The notes: generated from the sequence alone by a model not told the origin. A stretch of 64,000 nucleotides of DNA from Microbacterium endophyticum (GCF_011047135.1 NZ_CP049255.1:1798001-1862000), one strand, 5' to 3'; positions 33,135 through 43,437 are shown, numbered from the stretch's first letter. A program made the numbers and translations.

Positions 33135-35551
33135 GCAGATGGCGTCCATTCCAGTGAAAGCGGAAGATCCGCGGCCGATGCTCCGGCGCACAGAGTGAAG
33201 GCGCCAGATTCAAGCTGCCAGCCATCTGCCCAGTGCGCAAAGCGGCGCGAGGGCAACTCGACTGTCGCGGTGACTGTCTGACCGGGTTCGGCGTGTACGA
33301 CGGCGAAGCCGACCAACCACAATTCGGGTCGATCGATCGCGGAGTCTTTGCGCTGTGCGTAGACCTGAACGACCTGCTTTCCCGCCCGTGTGCCGGTGTT
33401 CGCCAGCACCACTTCGAGCGTGTCGACCGCTGTACCCTCGACGCGGTGTGCCGCGCCCCACGACCAGGTCGTGTAGCCGAGTCCGTGGCCGAACGGGAAG
33501 GCCGGCGTTGCGGAAGCCTTCGCCCACGCGCGATAGCCGATGTGGATGCCTTCGGTGTAGTGAAGCATTCCATCGGTGGGAGACACTTCGGTAACCGGCA
33601 CATCCTCGAGAGTTGCAGGCCACGTCGTAGGAATTCGGCCACCGGGCTCGGCGGCTCCTGTGAGCACGTCGGCCAATGCGTTGCCGAACTCTTGGCCACC
33701 GAAGTAGCCCTGAACGATGGCTGCCACGTCGTTTGCCCACGGCAGCACGACGGGTGAACCGGCGTTGACAACCACGATTGTTCGGGGGTTTGCCGCGACC
33801 ACGGCGCGCACCAGATCATCTTGGCGTCCCGGCAGATCGAGGTTCTCTCGGTCGAATCCTTCTGACTCGACCTTTGAGTTCGTGCCGACGACGACGATGG
33901 CGACGTCTGCCGCGCTGGCGGCTGCTGCGGCACGCGCGATGAGGGCGTCTGCATCGGTGTCTTCGGGGGCCACACCGAGAGTGACCGATACCGCACCCGC
34001 GAGGGGGCCTTCGGCATCCAATCGCATTTCCAGGCGCACCCGACGAGCGCGGCCCGCCTCGAAAGCGACCGGAACCGTGATCGAGGGGGGATTTAGGAAC
34101 GCGGCCCCAAGGTCGGTTCCTTCGACTACCGGAGCGTCGTCGAGAACCAGCTCGCCGTCAACATAGAGACGAGCGGGATTCGCACCGGCAAACCCCAGCA
34201 GGAGCTCGCCCGACTCGACCGTCGTCACATCGGCTTCAGCGACGAGGGTGCTTGTCGCTGAGATCGGAGCATCGCCGCCGAACCACACGAGGGCGGATGA
34301 GCGGCGATCTTCGCTGAACAGTTCGCTTCCCGCGGCATCCTGGAATGCGATGCGCAAGCCCGGTTCTCCGGTAACGGGGTTGGTGAGCTGCTCGAGCGGT
34401 ATCTCTGCAACACCTTCCTGCACGACAGCACCGATCTCATACGTGATCTCGGCGTTCGGAAGTGCGGCACGGATGCCGTCAAGAGGCGTCACGATCTGCT
34501 CGGGGATGACGGTTGCGCTGCCGCCGCCCTGGGTGCGGGCATCGCGCGCATTGTGGCCGATGATCGCAACCGACGAGAGCTCTGCGGCGCTCAACGGAAG
34601 TACGCCGTCGTTCGACAGGAGCACTGTGCCTTCAATCGCTGCCTCTCGCACAAAGGCGAGCCCATCGAGCGCAGACGGCACGACAGCGGGTGTGTCGCCG
34701 AGTGCACCGACGCGCTCGGCGAGCAAAAGCATCCGCAGCACCTTACGGTCGAGGTCGGCCTCATTCACTCGACCATCGCGAACGGCCTCGACGAGGTCAG
34801 CCCATGCGGGTGCGGGGCCTGGCATTGCGAGGTCCTGTGATGCGGCGACGGAGGCCAGCGAGCGCACCGCTGTCCAGTCGCTGATCACGACGCCATCGAA
34901 GCCCCACTCGCTGTTCAGCGGTGTCTCGAGCAGATCATTCTCGGTCATGGTGACACCGTCGACCGAGTTGTAAGAGCTCATGATCGCCCACGCACCAGCG
35001 TCGACAGCTCGCTCGAATGGTGCGAGGTAGAGCTCGCGGAGCGAACGCTCGTCAACATCGACATCAACCGTGAACCGGTCGGTCTCGCTGTCGTTGGCGA
35101 CGTAGTGCTTCGGTGTCGCTGCGACACCGTTATCTTGCAGTCCGCGCACGTACGCAGCGGCGAGCTCGGCGCTCAACTCGGGGTCTTCGCTGAAGCACTC
35201 GAAGTGGCGCCCACCCAGAGGGGAACGGTGCAGGTTGATCGTCGGGCCGAGTACGACGTCAACATCTTTGCGCCGCGCCTCCGAGGCCGCTGCGGCGCCG
35301 TAGCGATACGCGAGATCTGTGCTCCATGCCGCCGCGAGCGCGGAACCGGAAGGCATATTCAGTGACGGTTCACGCTCGTCCCAGCGGGGTCCTCGGACGC
35401 CAGCGGGGCCGTCCGACAGAGTCATTGCGCGCAGCCCGATTTCCGGAACCGGCACCGTCGTCCAGAAGTCGGCACCTTGAACCAGCGCCGCCTTCGTCTC
35501 GAGACTCAGCTTTTCGAGAAGCGGCCGGAGGTGGTCGGTCGATTCGGTCAT
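33131..35551 (-). CDS. GH3 beta-glycosidase with PA14 domain
   Basis: The 806-residue protein has the GH3 catalytic barrel (nucleophile Asp225 in VVISDWTAV), the alpha/beta sandwich domain interrupted by a PA14 domain (about residues 380-530), and a C-terminal fibronectin-type domain. KHYVAND near residue 148 is the conserved substrate-binding stretch. This architecture is typical of beta-glucosidases that act on aryl glucosides, saponins or oligosaccharides. It has no signal peptide. The gene overlaps the upstream oppF-like gene and the downstream esterase gene, so it belongs to the importer operon. Glucose removal from imported glycosides is the inferred role. Xylosidase or arabinosidase activity cannot be excluded. 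Confidence 0.88.
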   Translation of the reverse strand: MTESTDHLRPLLEKLSLETKAALVQGADFWTTVPVPEIGLRAMTLSDGPAGVRGPRWDEREPSLNMPSGSALAAAWSTDLAYRYGAAAASEARRKDVDVVLGPTINLHRSPLGGRHFECFSEDPELSAELAAAYVRGLQDNGVAATPKHYVANDSETDRFTVDVDVDERSLRELYLAPFERAVDAGAWAIMSSYNSVDGVTMTENDLLETPLNSEWGFDGVVISDWTAVRSLASVAASQDLAMPGPAPAWADLVEAVRDGRVNEADLDRKVLRMLLLAERVGALGDTPAVVPSALDGLAFVREAAIEGTVLLSNDGVLPLSAAELSSVAIIGHNARDARTQGGGSATVIPEQIVTPLDGIRAALPNAEITYEIGAVVQEGVAEIPLEQLTNPVTGEPGLRIAFQDAAGSELFSEDRRSSALVWFGGDAPISATSTLVAEADVTTVESGELLLGFAGANPARLYVDGELVLDDAPVVEGTDLGAAFLNPPSITVPVAFEAGRARRVRLEMRLDAEGPLAGAVSVTLGVAPEDTDADALIARAAAAASAADVAIVVVGTNSKVESEGFDRENLDLPGRQDDLVRAVVAANPRTIVVVNAGSPVVLPWANDVAAIVQGYFGGQEFGNALADVLTGAAEPGGRIPTTWPATLEDVPVTEVSPTDGMLHYTEGIHIGYRAWAKASATPAFPFGHGLGYTTWSWGAAHRVEGTAVDTLEVVLANTGTRAGKQVVQVYAQRKDSAIDRPELWLVGFAVVHAEPGQTVTATVELPSRRFAHWADGWQLESGAFTLCAGASAADLPLSLEWTPSA

Positions 35552-36393
35552 GCTGCTTCTCCTGCTTCGTTGGCGCGTAGTTCGGCGCGAGCGATGCGGC
35601 GCGCCTCTTGCTTGTCGGGATCTGGCAAGGGAGCTGCCATGAATAGTCGTTGGGTGTACGGATGTGTCGGGTGCGACGTGACCTGCTCTCCATCTCCGGT
35701 CTCGACGATTTCGCCGCGGAACATCACCGACACTCGGTGACTGATGTGACGCACGACGGCGAGATCGTGCGTGATGAAGAGGTAAGCGACGCCAGTGCGT
35801 TCTTGAATCTCGATGAAGAGATCGAGAACGCGCGCTTGTGTCGACAGGTCGAGCGCCGATACCGGCTCGTCGCAGACGATCAGCTTCGGATCCAGTGCGA
35901 GAGCGCGAGCGATCGCTATGCGTTGCCGCTGCCCACCGGAAAATTCGCGCGCGAGGCGACTGCGTGCTCCGTCGGGGAGGCCCACGCGGTCGAGCAGGTC
36001 TCGTACCTTCGCTCGGGCCTGCTGCTTGCTCTCATTTCGAACCGTGAGAGGTTCCGAAAGAATCTGCTCGATCGTCATCGAGGGGTTGAGCGAAGAGTAG
36101 GGATCTTGGAAGACCACCTGGATCTCGCTCGAAAGCGCACGGCGTTCGTTTCGGCGGAGGTGGCCGATGTCGCGGCCGGCGTAGTTGACCGTTCCTGCGG
36201 TGACGGGAGCCAGCCCCAGCAGTGCTCTTCCGAGCGTCGTCTTGCCTGACCCGGACTCTCCGACGAGGCCGACGGTCTCGCCGGGGCGAATGTCGAGTGA
36301 TACGCCCTTCAGGGCGCGGAATGGTGTGCCGCGAAAGCCTTTTCCGGGATACTCGACGACAAGATCTTTGACGTCCAGCAATGGTGAAGTCAT
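35548..36393 (-). CDS. Opp/Dpp-type ABC transporter ATP-binding protein (OppF-like)
   Basis: The 281-residue ATPase has Walker A ([14 protein letters not shown]), the signature [12 protein letters not shown], Walker B ([11 protein letters not shown]) and the C-terminal extension of the oligopeptide family, ending in the region that binds the permease. It powers the importer together with the fused OppC-OppD protein encoded directly upstream (overlap of 4 nt). The start codon overlaps the previous stop and its stop overlaps the GH3 start. In this operon the likely cargo is a plant glycoside or oligosaccharide. Confidence 0.9.
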   Translation of the reverse strand: MTSPLLDVKDLVVEYPGKGFRGTPFRALKGVSLDIRPGETVGLVGESGSGKTTLGRALLGLAPVTAGTVNYAGRDIGHLRRNERRALSSEIQVVFQDPYSSLNPSMTIEQILSEPLTVRNESKQQARAKVRDLLDRVGLPDGARSRLAREFSGGQRQRIAIARALALDPKLIVCDEPVSALDLSTQARVLDLFIEIQERTGVAYLFITHDLAVVRHISHRVSVMFRGEIVETGDGEQVTSHPTHPYTQRLFMAAPLPDPDKQEARRIARAELRANEAGEAA

Positions 36394-38258
36394 GACTGGG
36401 CCCCTTCCTGAGGTGCGCTGTAGGCCGGACGCGCGGGTCCTTCGTCGAGGATCGCGCCCAACAACGACTGGGTGTACGGATGGCTGGGCGTCCGCAGAAT
36501 CGTGCGCACCGGGCCCGATTCGACGAACAGCCCCTGCTGCATCACGGTGACTCGGTCACAGAGGTCGGCGACCACACCGAAGTTGTGGGTGACCAGCAAC
36601 ATGGCCATGCCCTTTTCTTGCTGCAGATCGCGCAGCAAGTCCAGCACCTCGGCTTGCACTGTCACATCGAGCGCCGTCGTGGGTTCGTCGGCGATGATCA
36701 GGTCGGGGTCGGTCGAGACAGCTCCGGCGATGAGCACACGCTGTGCCATACCGCCCGAGACCTCGAACGGGTACGCGTCGAATGTGCGTTTCGGATTCGG
36801 GATGCCGACGCGATCCAGCAGCGATAGCGCAAGCTCCGTGGCATCCTTCTTGGACATTCCTAACCGCACGCGCAGCGGCTCGACGAGATGCTGGCCGATC
36901 GTGAACGCCTGATCGAGATTCGACATCGGTTCTTGCGGAATGTAACCGATTCGAGTGCCTCGGATGCCGGCGTACTCCTTTTCACCGGCAGACGTCAGCG
37001 ACACGCCCTGGTAGTCGATCGTGCCGCCAGCGACATGCCCGCCGCGTGGCAGCAGACCGAGAACCGAGAATGCGGTCTGCGTCTTTCCCGAACCGGACTC
37101 GCCAACGAGCCCGTGCACTTCTCCGCGGTGGATGTCGAGAGAAACTCCGTGGACAACCTCGACGACAGAGCGATCGGATTGGTCGTAGCTCACTCGTAGG
37201 TCTTTGATGCTGAGGAGCGTCTCGATGCCCGCAAACTCGTTATCCGGGTGCACGATGGTTTCGCCCACGACCGGAATCGGCCCGGAGTCTTCGATGGGTG
37301 CGTCGCCACCGGAGGTCGAGATGGATGTCGTGACGGCCGCGATCGAGGTCGTCGCTCCCGTCACGGCACGACGACGACGGCGTCGCACCGGGATGGTGCG
37401 CTCGAGCTCATCGCGCATGCCGTTTGCAAGCAACGTCAGAGCGATTGAGGTGACGGCGATGGCCAAGGACGGCCACAGCATGAGTGTCGGCTCTTTGTAG
37501 ATGTTCTTGAAGGCGTCGTTGAGCATCTGCCCCCACGTGGGAACCGAGAGATCGCCGAGTCCCAAGAACTCAAGACCCGCCTGGATGGCGATGGTGATGC
37601 CAGCCACAATCGCGGATTGGATGATGATCGGCGCTCGCACGACCGACAGCACGTGACGACCGATGATGCGCATGTCGCTGAGGCCGGCGACGCGAGCTGC
37701 ATCGACATAGAGCTCTTCGCGAACCGCGTTGACGGAGGCGTAGACGAGCCGGAAGTAGGCGGGCGAGATCAAAACACCGAACACGAGCATCGCAATCCAC
37801 ACCGACGGGCCGACGACGGCCTGAACCGCCAGCAGCACGACGATTCCAGGGAGAGCCATCAGGAGCGACGTCGTCCACGAGGACACGCTGTCGAACCAGC
37901 CATGGAAATAGCCGGCGATCAGACCGGACACGACTCCGATGACGAGTGAGGTGACCAGCGCCAAAAGGGCGGCGCCCACGCTGACTTGAGTTGCCGCGAG
38001 CAGTCGGGAGAGAACATCTCGACCGGCGCTGTCGGTGCCCAGCACGTGCTCCGCGCTCGGCGGTTGAAGAATCAGCTGCAGCGATGCGAGGTTGGGATCG
38101 TACGGCGCGATCCAGGGCCCGACGATCGCGATGAGCGCGACGATCCCCAGCACGATGAGCGACGCGAGCGTAAGGGGTCTCCGGAGCAGCCGCTTGACAA
38201 GCTTGGTCTGCCCTGAGCCGCTCGTGGGAACAGTTTGGGGAGTTTCGATGGCGGTCAT
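36390..38258 (-). CDS. Fused ABC permease and ATP-binding protein (OppC-OppD)
   Basis: The 622-residue protein joins an OppC-type permease (about residues 30-290, with a membrane loop motif typical of the family) to an OppD-type ATPase (about 345-620, Walker [14 protein letters not shown], signature [13 protein letters not shown], Walker [12 protein letters not shown]). Such fusions are common in actinobacteria. It forms one half of the channel with OppB, and half of the motor with the OppF-like protein. Both neighbours overlap it by 4 nt. The linker of about 50 residues rich in Ser, Thr and Pro is likely flexible. Confidence 0.9.
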   Translation of the reverse strand: MTAIETPQTVPTSGSGQTKLVKRLLRRPLTLASLIVLGIVALIAIVGPWIAPYDPNLASLQLILQPPSAEHVLGTDSAGRDVLSRLLAATQVSVGAALLALVTSLVIGVVSGLIAGYFHGWFDSVSSWTTSLLMALPGIVVLLAVQAVVGPSVWIAMLVFGVLISPAYFRLVYASVNAVREELYVDAARVAGLSDMRIIGRHVLSVVRAPIIIQSAIVAGITIAIQAGLEFLGLGDLSVPTWGQMLNDAFKNIYKEPTLMLWPSLAIAVTSIALTLLANGMRDELERTIPVRRRRRRAVTGATTSIAAVTTSISTSGGDAPIEDSGPIPVVGETIVHPDNEFAGIETLLSIKDLRVSYDQSDRSVVEVVHGVSLDIHRGEVHGLVGESGSGKTQTAFSVLGLLPRGGHVAGGTIDYQGVSLTSAGEKEYAGIRGTRIGYIPQEPMSNLDQAFTIGQHLVEPLRVRLGMSKKDATELALSLLDRVGIPNPKRTFDAYPFEVSGGMAQRVLIAGAVSTDPDLIIADEPTTALDVTVQAEVLDLLRDLQQEKGMAMLLVTHNFGVVADLCDRVTVMQQGLFVESGPVRTILRTPSHPYTQSLLGAILDEGPARPAYSAPQEGAQS

Positions 38259-39196
38259 GACAGTCTCACCTTCGGGTTGAGAGCGGCCTGCGCGAGGTCG
38301 ATGAGGAGATTGACGATGACGACGATGATCGCGGTAGCGACGACGACGCCCATGACGACGGGGATGTCGCCGGAGCTTGTCGCGGAGACCGTGAGCTGTC
38401 CGATGCCCGGCAGTGCGAATACCTGCTCGATGACAACGGCACCGCCGAGGAGGCCGACGAACTGCACAGCAAGCACGGCGAGCGCGGGTCCGCCGGCGTT
38501 TCGGAGCACATGGCGGTAAACCACCCGGTTCATGCCGAGACCGCGGGCGCGAAGGGTGCGTACGTAGTCCCGCGAGAGGGCATCACTGACCGATCCGCGG
38601 ATTTGCTGCGCGACGGCTGCAATAGCGCTGAGCGATAGTGCCGCGATGGGAAGTGTGATTGAGGAGAGCCATCCGGTGAACGATGTCGTGATCGGGATGA
38701 AGCCGGTGGCCTTGAACCACCCGAGTCCGACGGCGAACCACAGCACGAGGTAGAGGGCGATGAGGAATCCGGGAATTGCGAAGCCGATGACCGCGACGAA
38801 CTGCACCACCGCGTCTATCCAGCCACCGCGTCGGGCGGCAAGGACGCCGAGGATGACGGACACGATAGCGGCGACGATGGTCGTTCCGATGACCAGGGTC
38901 AGAGTCACTGCCAGGCGGCTCGAGAGGCTCGTTGTGACGGGCTGGCTCGAGAACCATGAGACCCCGAAATCACCGGTGACGGCGTGCGAGATCCAGTTCC
39001 AGAACTGTGTAATCAACGGCTGATCGAGTCCGAGCTGTTGCGCTTTGAGCGCCACGGTCTCCTCGGTGGCATTTTGCCCGAGGATGCGCCGTGCGATATC
39101 GCCACCACCGGCGTACAGCAGGAAGAAGGCGACGACGGAGACAGCGAACACCAAGAAGATGCCCGCGACGAGGCGGCGGAAGATGAAGCTGAGCAT
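38255..39196 (-). CDS. Opp/Dpp-type ABC transporter permease (OppB-like)
   Basis: The 313-residue protein has six predicted membrane segments and the OppB family N-terminus (MLSFIFRRLVAGIFLVFAVS). A conserved loop near residue 210 (ALSRDYVRTLRARGLG) is the EAA-type contact with the ATPase. The ATG at 39196 has a GGAA ribosome site. A TTG at 39202 in frame is the alternative. A strong hairpin (39220-39256) separates it from the substrate-binding gene, which should lower its expression relative to that gene. Confidence 0.88.
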   Translation of the reverse strand: MLSFIFRRLVAGIFLVFAVSVVAFFLLYAGGGDIARRILGQNATEETVALKAQQLGLDQPLITQFWNWISHAVTGDFGVSWFSSQPVTTSLSSRLAVTLTLVIGTTIVAAIVSVILGVLAARRGGWIDAVVQFVAVIGFAIPGFLIALYLVLWFAVGLGWFKATGFIPITTSFTGWLSSITLPIAALSLSAIAAVAQQIRGSVSDALSRDYVRTLRARGLGMNRVVYRHVLRNAGGPALAVLAVQFVGLLGGAVVIEQVFALPGIGQLTVSATSSGDIPVVMGVVVATAIIVVIVNLLIDLAQAALNPKVRLS

Positions 39197-39219
39197 TGGC
39201 AATTCCCTGTCAGATGGGT

Positions 39220-39256
39220 CCTGGCCCGGCGACGCGTGGAGCGAAGCCGGGCCAGG
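39220..39256 (-). terminator. Partial terminator between the binding-protein and permease genes
   Basis: CCTGGCCCGGC (39220-39230) pairs perfectly with GCCGGGCCAGG (39246-39256). No clear U-tract follows. Such hairpins behind binding-protein genes usually protect the upstream mRNA and let only part of transcription continue. Confidence 0.65.
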
Positions 39257-39262
39257 AAGACA

Positions 39263-40792
39263 TCACTCGGTCGGGTAGATGTCGTAGATCGCCGGGTAGG
39301 CGTTCGTCGGAAGCATCTCGACTGTCGTGTTCGCGTCGGACGGGACGTTGCCCTGCACGCGGTACCACGGTGCAAACCAGGCGTTCTCGACGAGATACTC
39401 GTTGATTTGTGACGCGGCATCATCCTGAGCCGCCTCGTCGCCAGCCTGGAACTGCGCGATGAGCGTGTTGAGCTCATCGCTCTCGCTGTGGAACGGGTTG
39501 AAGATCGCACTGGGCGAGACCATGAACTGAATGAGCTGCCAGTCCGGGTTCTGCTCCAGCGTCATGTACGACGCAGGGTACTTCGGCGCGATCAGATCGG
39601 AAATGAAGTTCGAGCCTGGCTCCGTGTACTCCACAGTGATCCCGATGTCGGCGAGCTGCTGCTCGACGAGCGTGTAAACGGTCGAGCCCAGAATTGTGGA
39701 GCTCGGCATCGAGAGAGTGAAACCGTCGGCGTATCCCGCCTCGGCAAGCAGCTCGCGCGCCTTGTCGGGGTCGTAGTCGTAGTACGTGTCGAGGTCTTCG
39801 TTGTACGCCGCGGAGGAGGCCGGGAAGACCTGCTCTGTGACGGTTCCGTTGCCGCCTTCGAGGCCCTCCAACAGGCCTTCACGGTCGAAGGCGTAGTTGA
39901 TCGCCTGACGTACGCGGACGTCGCCGAGCGCCTCGTTCATCTCTCCGGAACGATCGAGCAGCAACAGGCCTGCGAAGTCGAGTTCGTTTGAGTTGATCGT
40001 CCAGCCTGCGGCCTCGATCTCGGCCAGGTTGTCGTTACTGCTGACCTTGACGACGTTCGCCTCGCCTGCCTTGATGGCGTTGAGCGAAGCTGTCGCATCT
40101 GCCAGCACGTTGATGACAAGCTTGTTGTAGTGCTGTACGTCGGGGTTCCAGTAGTCGGGGTTCGCGGTGTAGACGTAGCTCGTGCCAGACACCGACGACG
40201 AAGCGTCATAGATGTACGGGCCCGAACCGACAGGGTTCGTCGCGAGATCGCCCGCTGCGATGGCGTCGCTAGACGCGATCAAGCCTGCGTCACGGGTGAG
40301 GTAGCTCAACAGGGCCGGATCAGCCTCGGTGAGCGTGATGACGACGGTTGTCGCGTCGGGGGCTGCGAACGAATCGACATACGTGAAGTACGAAGCGTCG
40401 GGTGAGGTGCCGTCTTTGAAGCGCTGGAGGTTCTCTACGACGACGTCCGCATCGAGGGCTGAGCCGTCGCTGAACGTGACGTCATCGCGGATCGTCAGCG
40501 TCAACTCGGTGTTGTCGTCGTTGTATGACCATTCCGTAGCGAGCCACGGATCGATCGTGCCTTCGGGTGTTGCACGCAGGAGCGTGTCGTACATCGCCTG
40601 GTAGTAGGGGGATCGGTTTCCCCATTCCGCACCCGCCGGGTCGAGGGTGAGGGGCTCGGTGATTGCACCGAGCGTAAGAGTCTCGCCTTTTGCGCCGTCT
40701 CCATTGCTGGAGTCGGAACCACTCGATGCGCATCCGGAGAGCGTGAGAGCGGCTATTGCGAGGACGGCTGCTGTGGCCTTCCAACGGAACAT
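39263..40792 (-). CDS. ABC transporter substrate-binding lipoprotein (family 5, OppA-like)
   Basis: The 509-residue lipoprotein has a signal peptide with lipobox LSGCASSGS (Cys21), so it is anchored to the outer face of the membrane. The family 5 solute-binding fold (SBP_bac_5) follows, with the characteristic early stretch TLTLGAITEPLTLDPA and the segment VRQAINYAFDREGLL. It captures the substrate for the Opp-type channel encoded behind it. Family members bind peptides, but also opines, nickel complexes and oligosaccharides. With four glycoside-active genes in the operon, glycosides are the best guess. It is the first gene of the operon. Confidence 0.9.
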   Translation of the reverse strand: MFRWKATAAVLAIAALTLSGCASSGSDSSNGDGAKGETLTLGAITEPLTLDPAGAEWGNRSPYYQAMYDTLLRATPEGTIDPWLATEWSYNDDNTELTLTIRDDVTFSDGSALDADVVVENLQRFKDGTSPDASYFTYVDSFAAPDATTVVITLTEADPALLSYLTRDAGLIASSDAIAAGDLATNPVGSGPYIYDASSSVSGTSYVYTANPDYWNPDVQHYNKLVINVLADATASLNAIKAGEANVVKVSSNDNLAEIEAAGWTINSNELDFAGLLLLDRSGEMNEALGDVRVRQAINYAFDREGLLEGLEGGNGTVTEQVFPASSAAYNEDLDTYYDYDPDKARELLAEAGYADGFTLSMPSSTILGSTVYTLVEQQLADIGITVEYTEPGSNFISDLIAPKYPASYMTLEQNPDWQLIQFMVSPSAIFNPFHSESDELNTLIAQFQAGDEAAQDDAASQINEYLVENAWFAPWYRVQGNVPSDANTTVEMLPTNAYPAIYDIYPTE

Positions 40793-40870
40793 CCTTGGTC
40801 CCTTCGTCTGGGCGATACCCCAATGGATCGCCTCTCGAATCGAGACGCTAACATCAAATACGAGTGAGCA

Positions 40871-40895
40871 CTAGGTTTTCATGGCAAAAAACTAG
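40871..40895. promoter_or_regulatory. Inverted repeat between the importer operon and the TetR gene
   Basis: CTAGGTTTT (40871-40879) and AAAAAACTAG (40886-40895) form an imperfect inverted repeat in an AT-rich stretch between the divergent binding-protein and TetR genes. It is a candidate operator for that TetR protein. Confidence 0.45.
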
Positions 40896-40972
40896 CGGTT
40901 CTTTGGTTTTCGTTATAAAAAGGATGCGGAAGGGTCGTTCGCGTGGCGCTGGTAGTGGTTCCACGGGCGAGA

Positions 40973-40978
40973 TACGGT
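40973..40978 (+). promoter_or_regulatory. Leaderless -10 element (TACGGT) of the TetR gene
   Basis: TACGGT is followed by 6 nt (GATGCG) and the ATG at 40985, without a ribosome binding site. Confidence 0.45.
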
Positions 40979-40984
40979 GATGCG

Positions 40985-41653
40985 ATGACGGACACCACAG
41001 ATGCAGCGCCCGCGCGCAAGTTACGCGGTGAGTATGCGAAGACAGAGGCCAAACGCGAGGCGATTTTGGACGCCGCGCTGGAAGTGTTCGCCGAATCAGG
41101 GTATCGCGCTGGATCGCTGCGCGAGGTTGCGCAGCGTGTAGGCATGAGCGAAGCCGGGCTTCTCCATCACTTCAAGAGTAAAAGCGCACTCCTCCTCGCT
41201 GTTCTCGACCGGCGCGATGAGCGTTCGCTCGAGCTAGTCAATTTCGATGCGCCCGATGGCGTCATTGGTCTTCGCGGGTTGGTCGCGCTTGCCGCGTACA
41301 ACGCATCGGTGCCAGGGGTGGTGGAGCTGTACTGCGTGCTTTCGGCCGAGGCAACGTCGCCTCGGCATCCAGCACACGAGTACTTCATCAACCGCTACGA
41401 GTACACGCGCGGCCAGGTGATGCTGGCTTTCGAGCGGCTTCAGAAAGAGGGCAGGCTTGGTGCCGGGGTCGACCCCGCACGGGCCGCGGTCGCAACGCTC
41501 GCGATGATGGACGGCCTGCAGGTCCAGTGGCTGCTCGACCGAAATATCGTCGACATGGCCGAAGCGCTCAAAGAGTTTTTTCGCGGATTCGTTTCGGGGT
41601 TCGACATGGAATCGCTTGAGATTGCTCTCGACGCTCACGCCGCTGGCGCGTAA
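40985..41653 (+). CDS. TetR-family transcriptional regulator
   Basis: The 222-residue protein has the TetR helix-turn-helix (residues about 20-65, AALEVFAESGYRAGSLREVA and GLLHHFKSKSALL) and a helical ligand domain. The start at 40985 was chosen from the family start and a TACGGT hexamer 6 nt before it. The frame to 40943 would add 14 unrelated residues. It is divergent from the eight-gene glycoside operon, and an inverted repeat lies between them, so it may control that operon. An aglycone or glycoside could be its ligand, which is inference. Its stop codon abuts the convergent MFS gene with no gap. Confidence 0.85.
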   Translation: MTDTTDAAPARKLRGEYAKTEAKREAILDAALEVFAESGYRAGSLREVAQRVGMSEAGLLHHFKSKSALLLAVLDRRDERSLELVNFDAPDGVIGLRGLVALAAYNASVPGVVELYCVLSAEATSPRHPAHEYFINRYEYTRGQVMLAFERLQKEGRLGAGVDPARAAVATLAMMDGLQVQWLLDRNIVDMAEALKEFFRGFVSGFDMESLEIALDAHAAGA

Positions 41654-42991
41654 TTAGCGCGGTGACGTTCCCGGGATGCGAATCGGCGTCGTGCTGGCGA
41701 CGGCGTCGCTGAACTCCTCCGGACCGGGTGTGACGACGTGCAATGGCCTCGTCTCATCGAGGCGCAGGCGAAATCTCATTTGCTCATGGCGATGCACCCG
41801 CCCCGACAGCGCCAGCCACCCGGCCCCTACGGCGAACGCGATGAGGCCAGCCACCGCGCCGACAAGAACCGCGACGCGAGGACCGAACTGCTCAGCAATC
41901 CATCCGGCGATAGGCGCACCGATCGGTGTCGCACCCATGATGACCGCCATATATAGCGCGAGCACGCGTCCGCGAAGAGCCGGATCTGTCGTTGTTTGGA
42001 CGTAACCGTTTGCCGTTGTCAGCATTGTCACAGTGCAAAAACCCACGAAGACGAGCACGATGGCATACGAAAGATAGGTCGGCATGAACGACGAAATGAG
42101 AGACGCGATGCCGAAGCCGCCGGCAGCCCACATCACTACCCGCATTCGGGCTTTTTCTCGCCGCGCCGACAGCAGAGCCCCGGCGAGCGAGCCGATGGCG
42201 AGGATCGAACTCAAGACGCCATAGCCATCTGCGCCCTGGCCGAATTCCAGCGCCATCGTCGAGGCGAAGATCGGAAAATTCATACCAAAGGCCCCGAGCA
42301 GGAAAACCATGATGAATGTCACGACGAGGTCAGGGCGTCGCGCCACGTACCGGAATCCATCGGCGAGCTTTCGAGGACCCGTTGCGCGAGCGCGCGGCAC
42401 GAGCTCCCGTGAGTGCATCAGCCGGAGGGCTAAGAGCATCGCAAAGAAGGTCACTGCGTTGACAATGAACACCCAGCCGGTTCCGATCGCGACGATCAGG
42501 ATGCCGCCGACGGCGGGTCCGATCAGGCGCGCGGTATTGAATGAGGCCGAGTTCAAGGCGACAGCGTTCGATGCGTTTTCTTTCGCGACGACATCCGAAA
42601 CGAACGCTTGACGCGCAGGAGCGTCGAACGCTGTCACGATCCCGAACGCGAGCGCGAATCCGAACATGATCGGCAGCGTCATGACATGCGTGAGCAGCAG
42701 GACGCCGGCACCGATCGCCAGCAGCAGCAATGCTGACTGCGTGGCGAACAGGAGATGCCTGCGATCAAAGCGATCAGCCGCCCAACCCGTGATGCTTACA
42801 AGCAGAAGGGGCGGACCGAATTGAAGCGCCATGGTGACGCCCATAGCTGCGGCGTTGTTGTTGGTCAGCTCGGTGAGCACTACCCAGTCTTGAGCAGTCG
42901 ACTGCATCCAACCGCCGATATTGGAGACAAGAGCGCCGATAAACCAGAGCCGATAGTTGTAGATGCTGAGCGAGCGGAACATTCCCCTCAT
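41654..42991 (-). CDS. MFS transporter (probable drug or metabolite exporter)
   Basis: The 445-residue protein has about twelve membrane segments and begins MFRSLSIYNYRLWFIGALVS, typical of the MFS_3 exporters related to EntS. A signature loop between helices 2 and 3 (GWAADRFDRRHLL) fits the MFS motif. It overlaps the MarR gene by 4 nt at its start. MarR regulators often control such exporters in response to toxic compounds. It shares an operon with a second MFS gene (43466-45082). The exported compound cannot be named. Its stop directly abuts the convergent TetR gene. Confidence 0.85.
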   Translation of the reverse strand: MRGMFRSLSIYNYRLWFIGALVSNIGGWMQSTAQDWVVLTELTNNNAAAMGVTMALQFGPPLLLVSITGWAADRFDRRHLLFATQSALLLLAIGAGVLLLTHVMTLPIMFGFALAFGIVTAFDAPARQAFVSDVVAKENASNAVALNSASFNTARLIGPAVGGILIVAIGTGWVFIVNAVTFFAMLLALRLMHSRELVPRARATGPRKLADGFRYVARRPDLVVTFIMVFLLGAFGMNFPIFASTMALEFGQGADGYGVLSSILAIGSLAGALLSARREKARMRVVMWAAGGFGIASLISSFMPTYLSYAIVLVFVGFCTVTMLTTANGYVQTTTDPALRGRVLALYMAVIMGATPIGAPIAGWIAEQFGPRVAVLVGAVAGLIAFAVGAGWLALSGRVHRHEQMRFRLRLDETRPLHVVTPGPEEFSDAVASTTPIRIPGTSPR

Positions 42992-43437
42992 CGGCTTGCC
43001 ACCTCGCGCAGAATGCTGGCTGCCCGAGAGACGACCTCGAGTTCTTCCGCTGTGAGGTTCGAGAGGGCGTCCTCAAGCCAGGCGTCTCGGCGTCGGGTGG
43101 TTTCCTCAACGAGAGAGCGACCCGTGGGTGTCAGATCGATGTTCGTCTTTCGTCGATCGGCGTCGTCGGCAGTTCGAGAGATATAACCCGCATCGGCGAG
43201 GCAATTGACGGTGCGATTCATCGAGGGTGGTGTGACGCGTTCCCGTTCGGCGAGCTCGCCGAGCGTGTGCGCTCCGAAATGCTTCAGGGCTGCGAGCACC
43301 GTGTACTGGCCGTCGCTCAGGGTGTCGACCGCGCGCTGAGCTCGCAAGCGTCGGGCAAGCCGAAATGTCGCCATTCGCAGTTCCGAGGCCTCGGTTGCGA
43401 GGTCGGTCTTCGAGGAAGAAAAAGAGCTATCCGGCAT
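42988..43437 (-). CDS. MarR-family transcriptional regulator
   Basis: The 149-residue protein has the winged-helix of MarR, with the recognition region ELAERERVTPPSMNRTVNCL and a wing around SRTADDADRRKTNIDLT. It would repress its own operon and release DNA when a phenolic or other toxic ligand binds. It lies between two MFS genes, 28 nt after the first and overlapping the second. A palindrome TTAGTGTTGCTAACTAA in front of it (43457-43473), partly inside the end of the first MFS gene, is the likely operator. Confidence 0.87.
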   Translation of the reverse strand: MPDSSFSSSKTDLATEASELRMATFRLARRLRAQRAVDTLSDGQYTVLAALKHFGAHTLGELAERERVTPPSMNRTVNCLADAGYISRTADDADRRKTNIDLTPTGRSLVEETTRRRDAWLEDALSNLTAEELEVVSRAASILREVASR

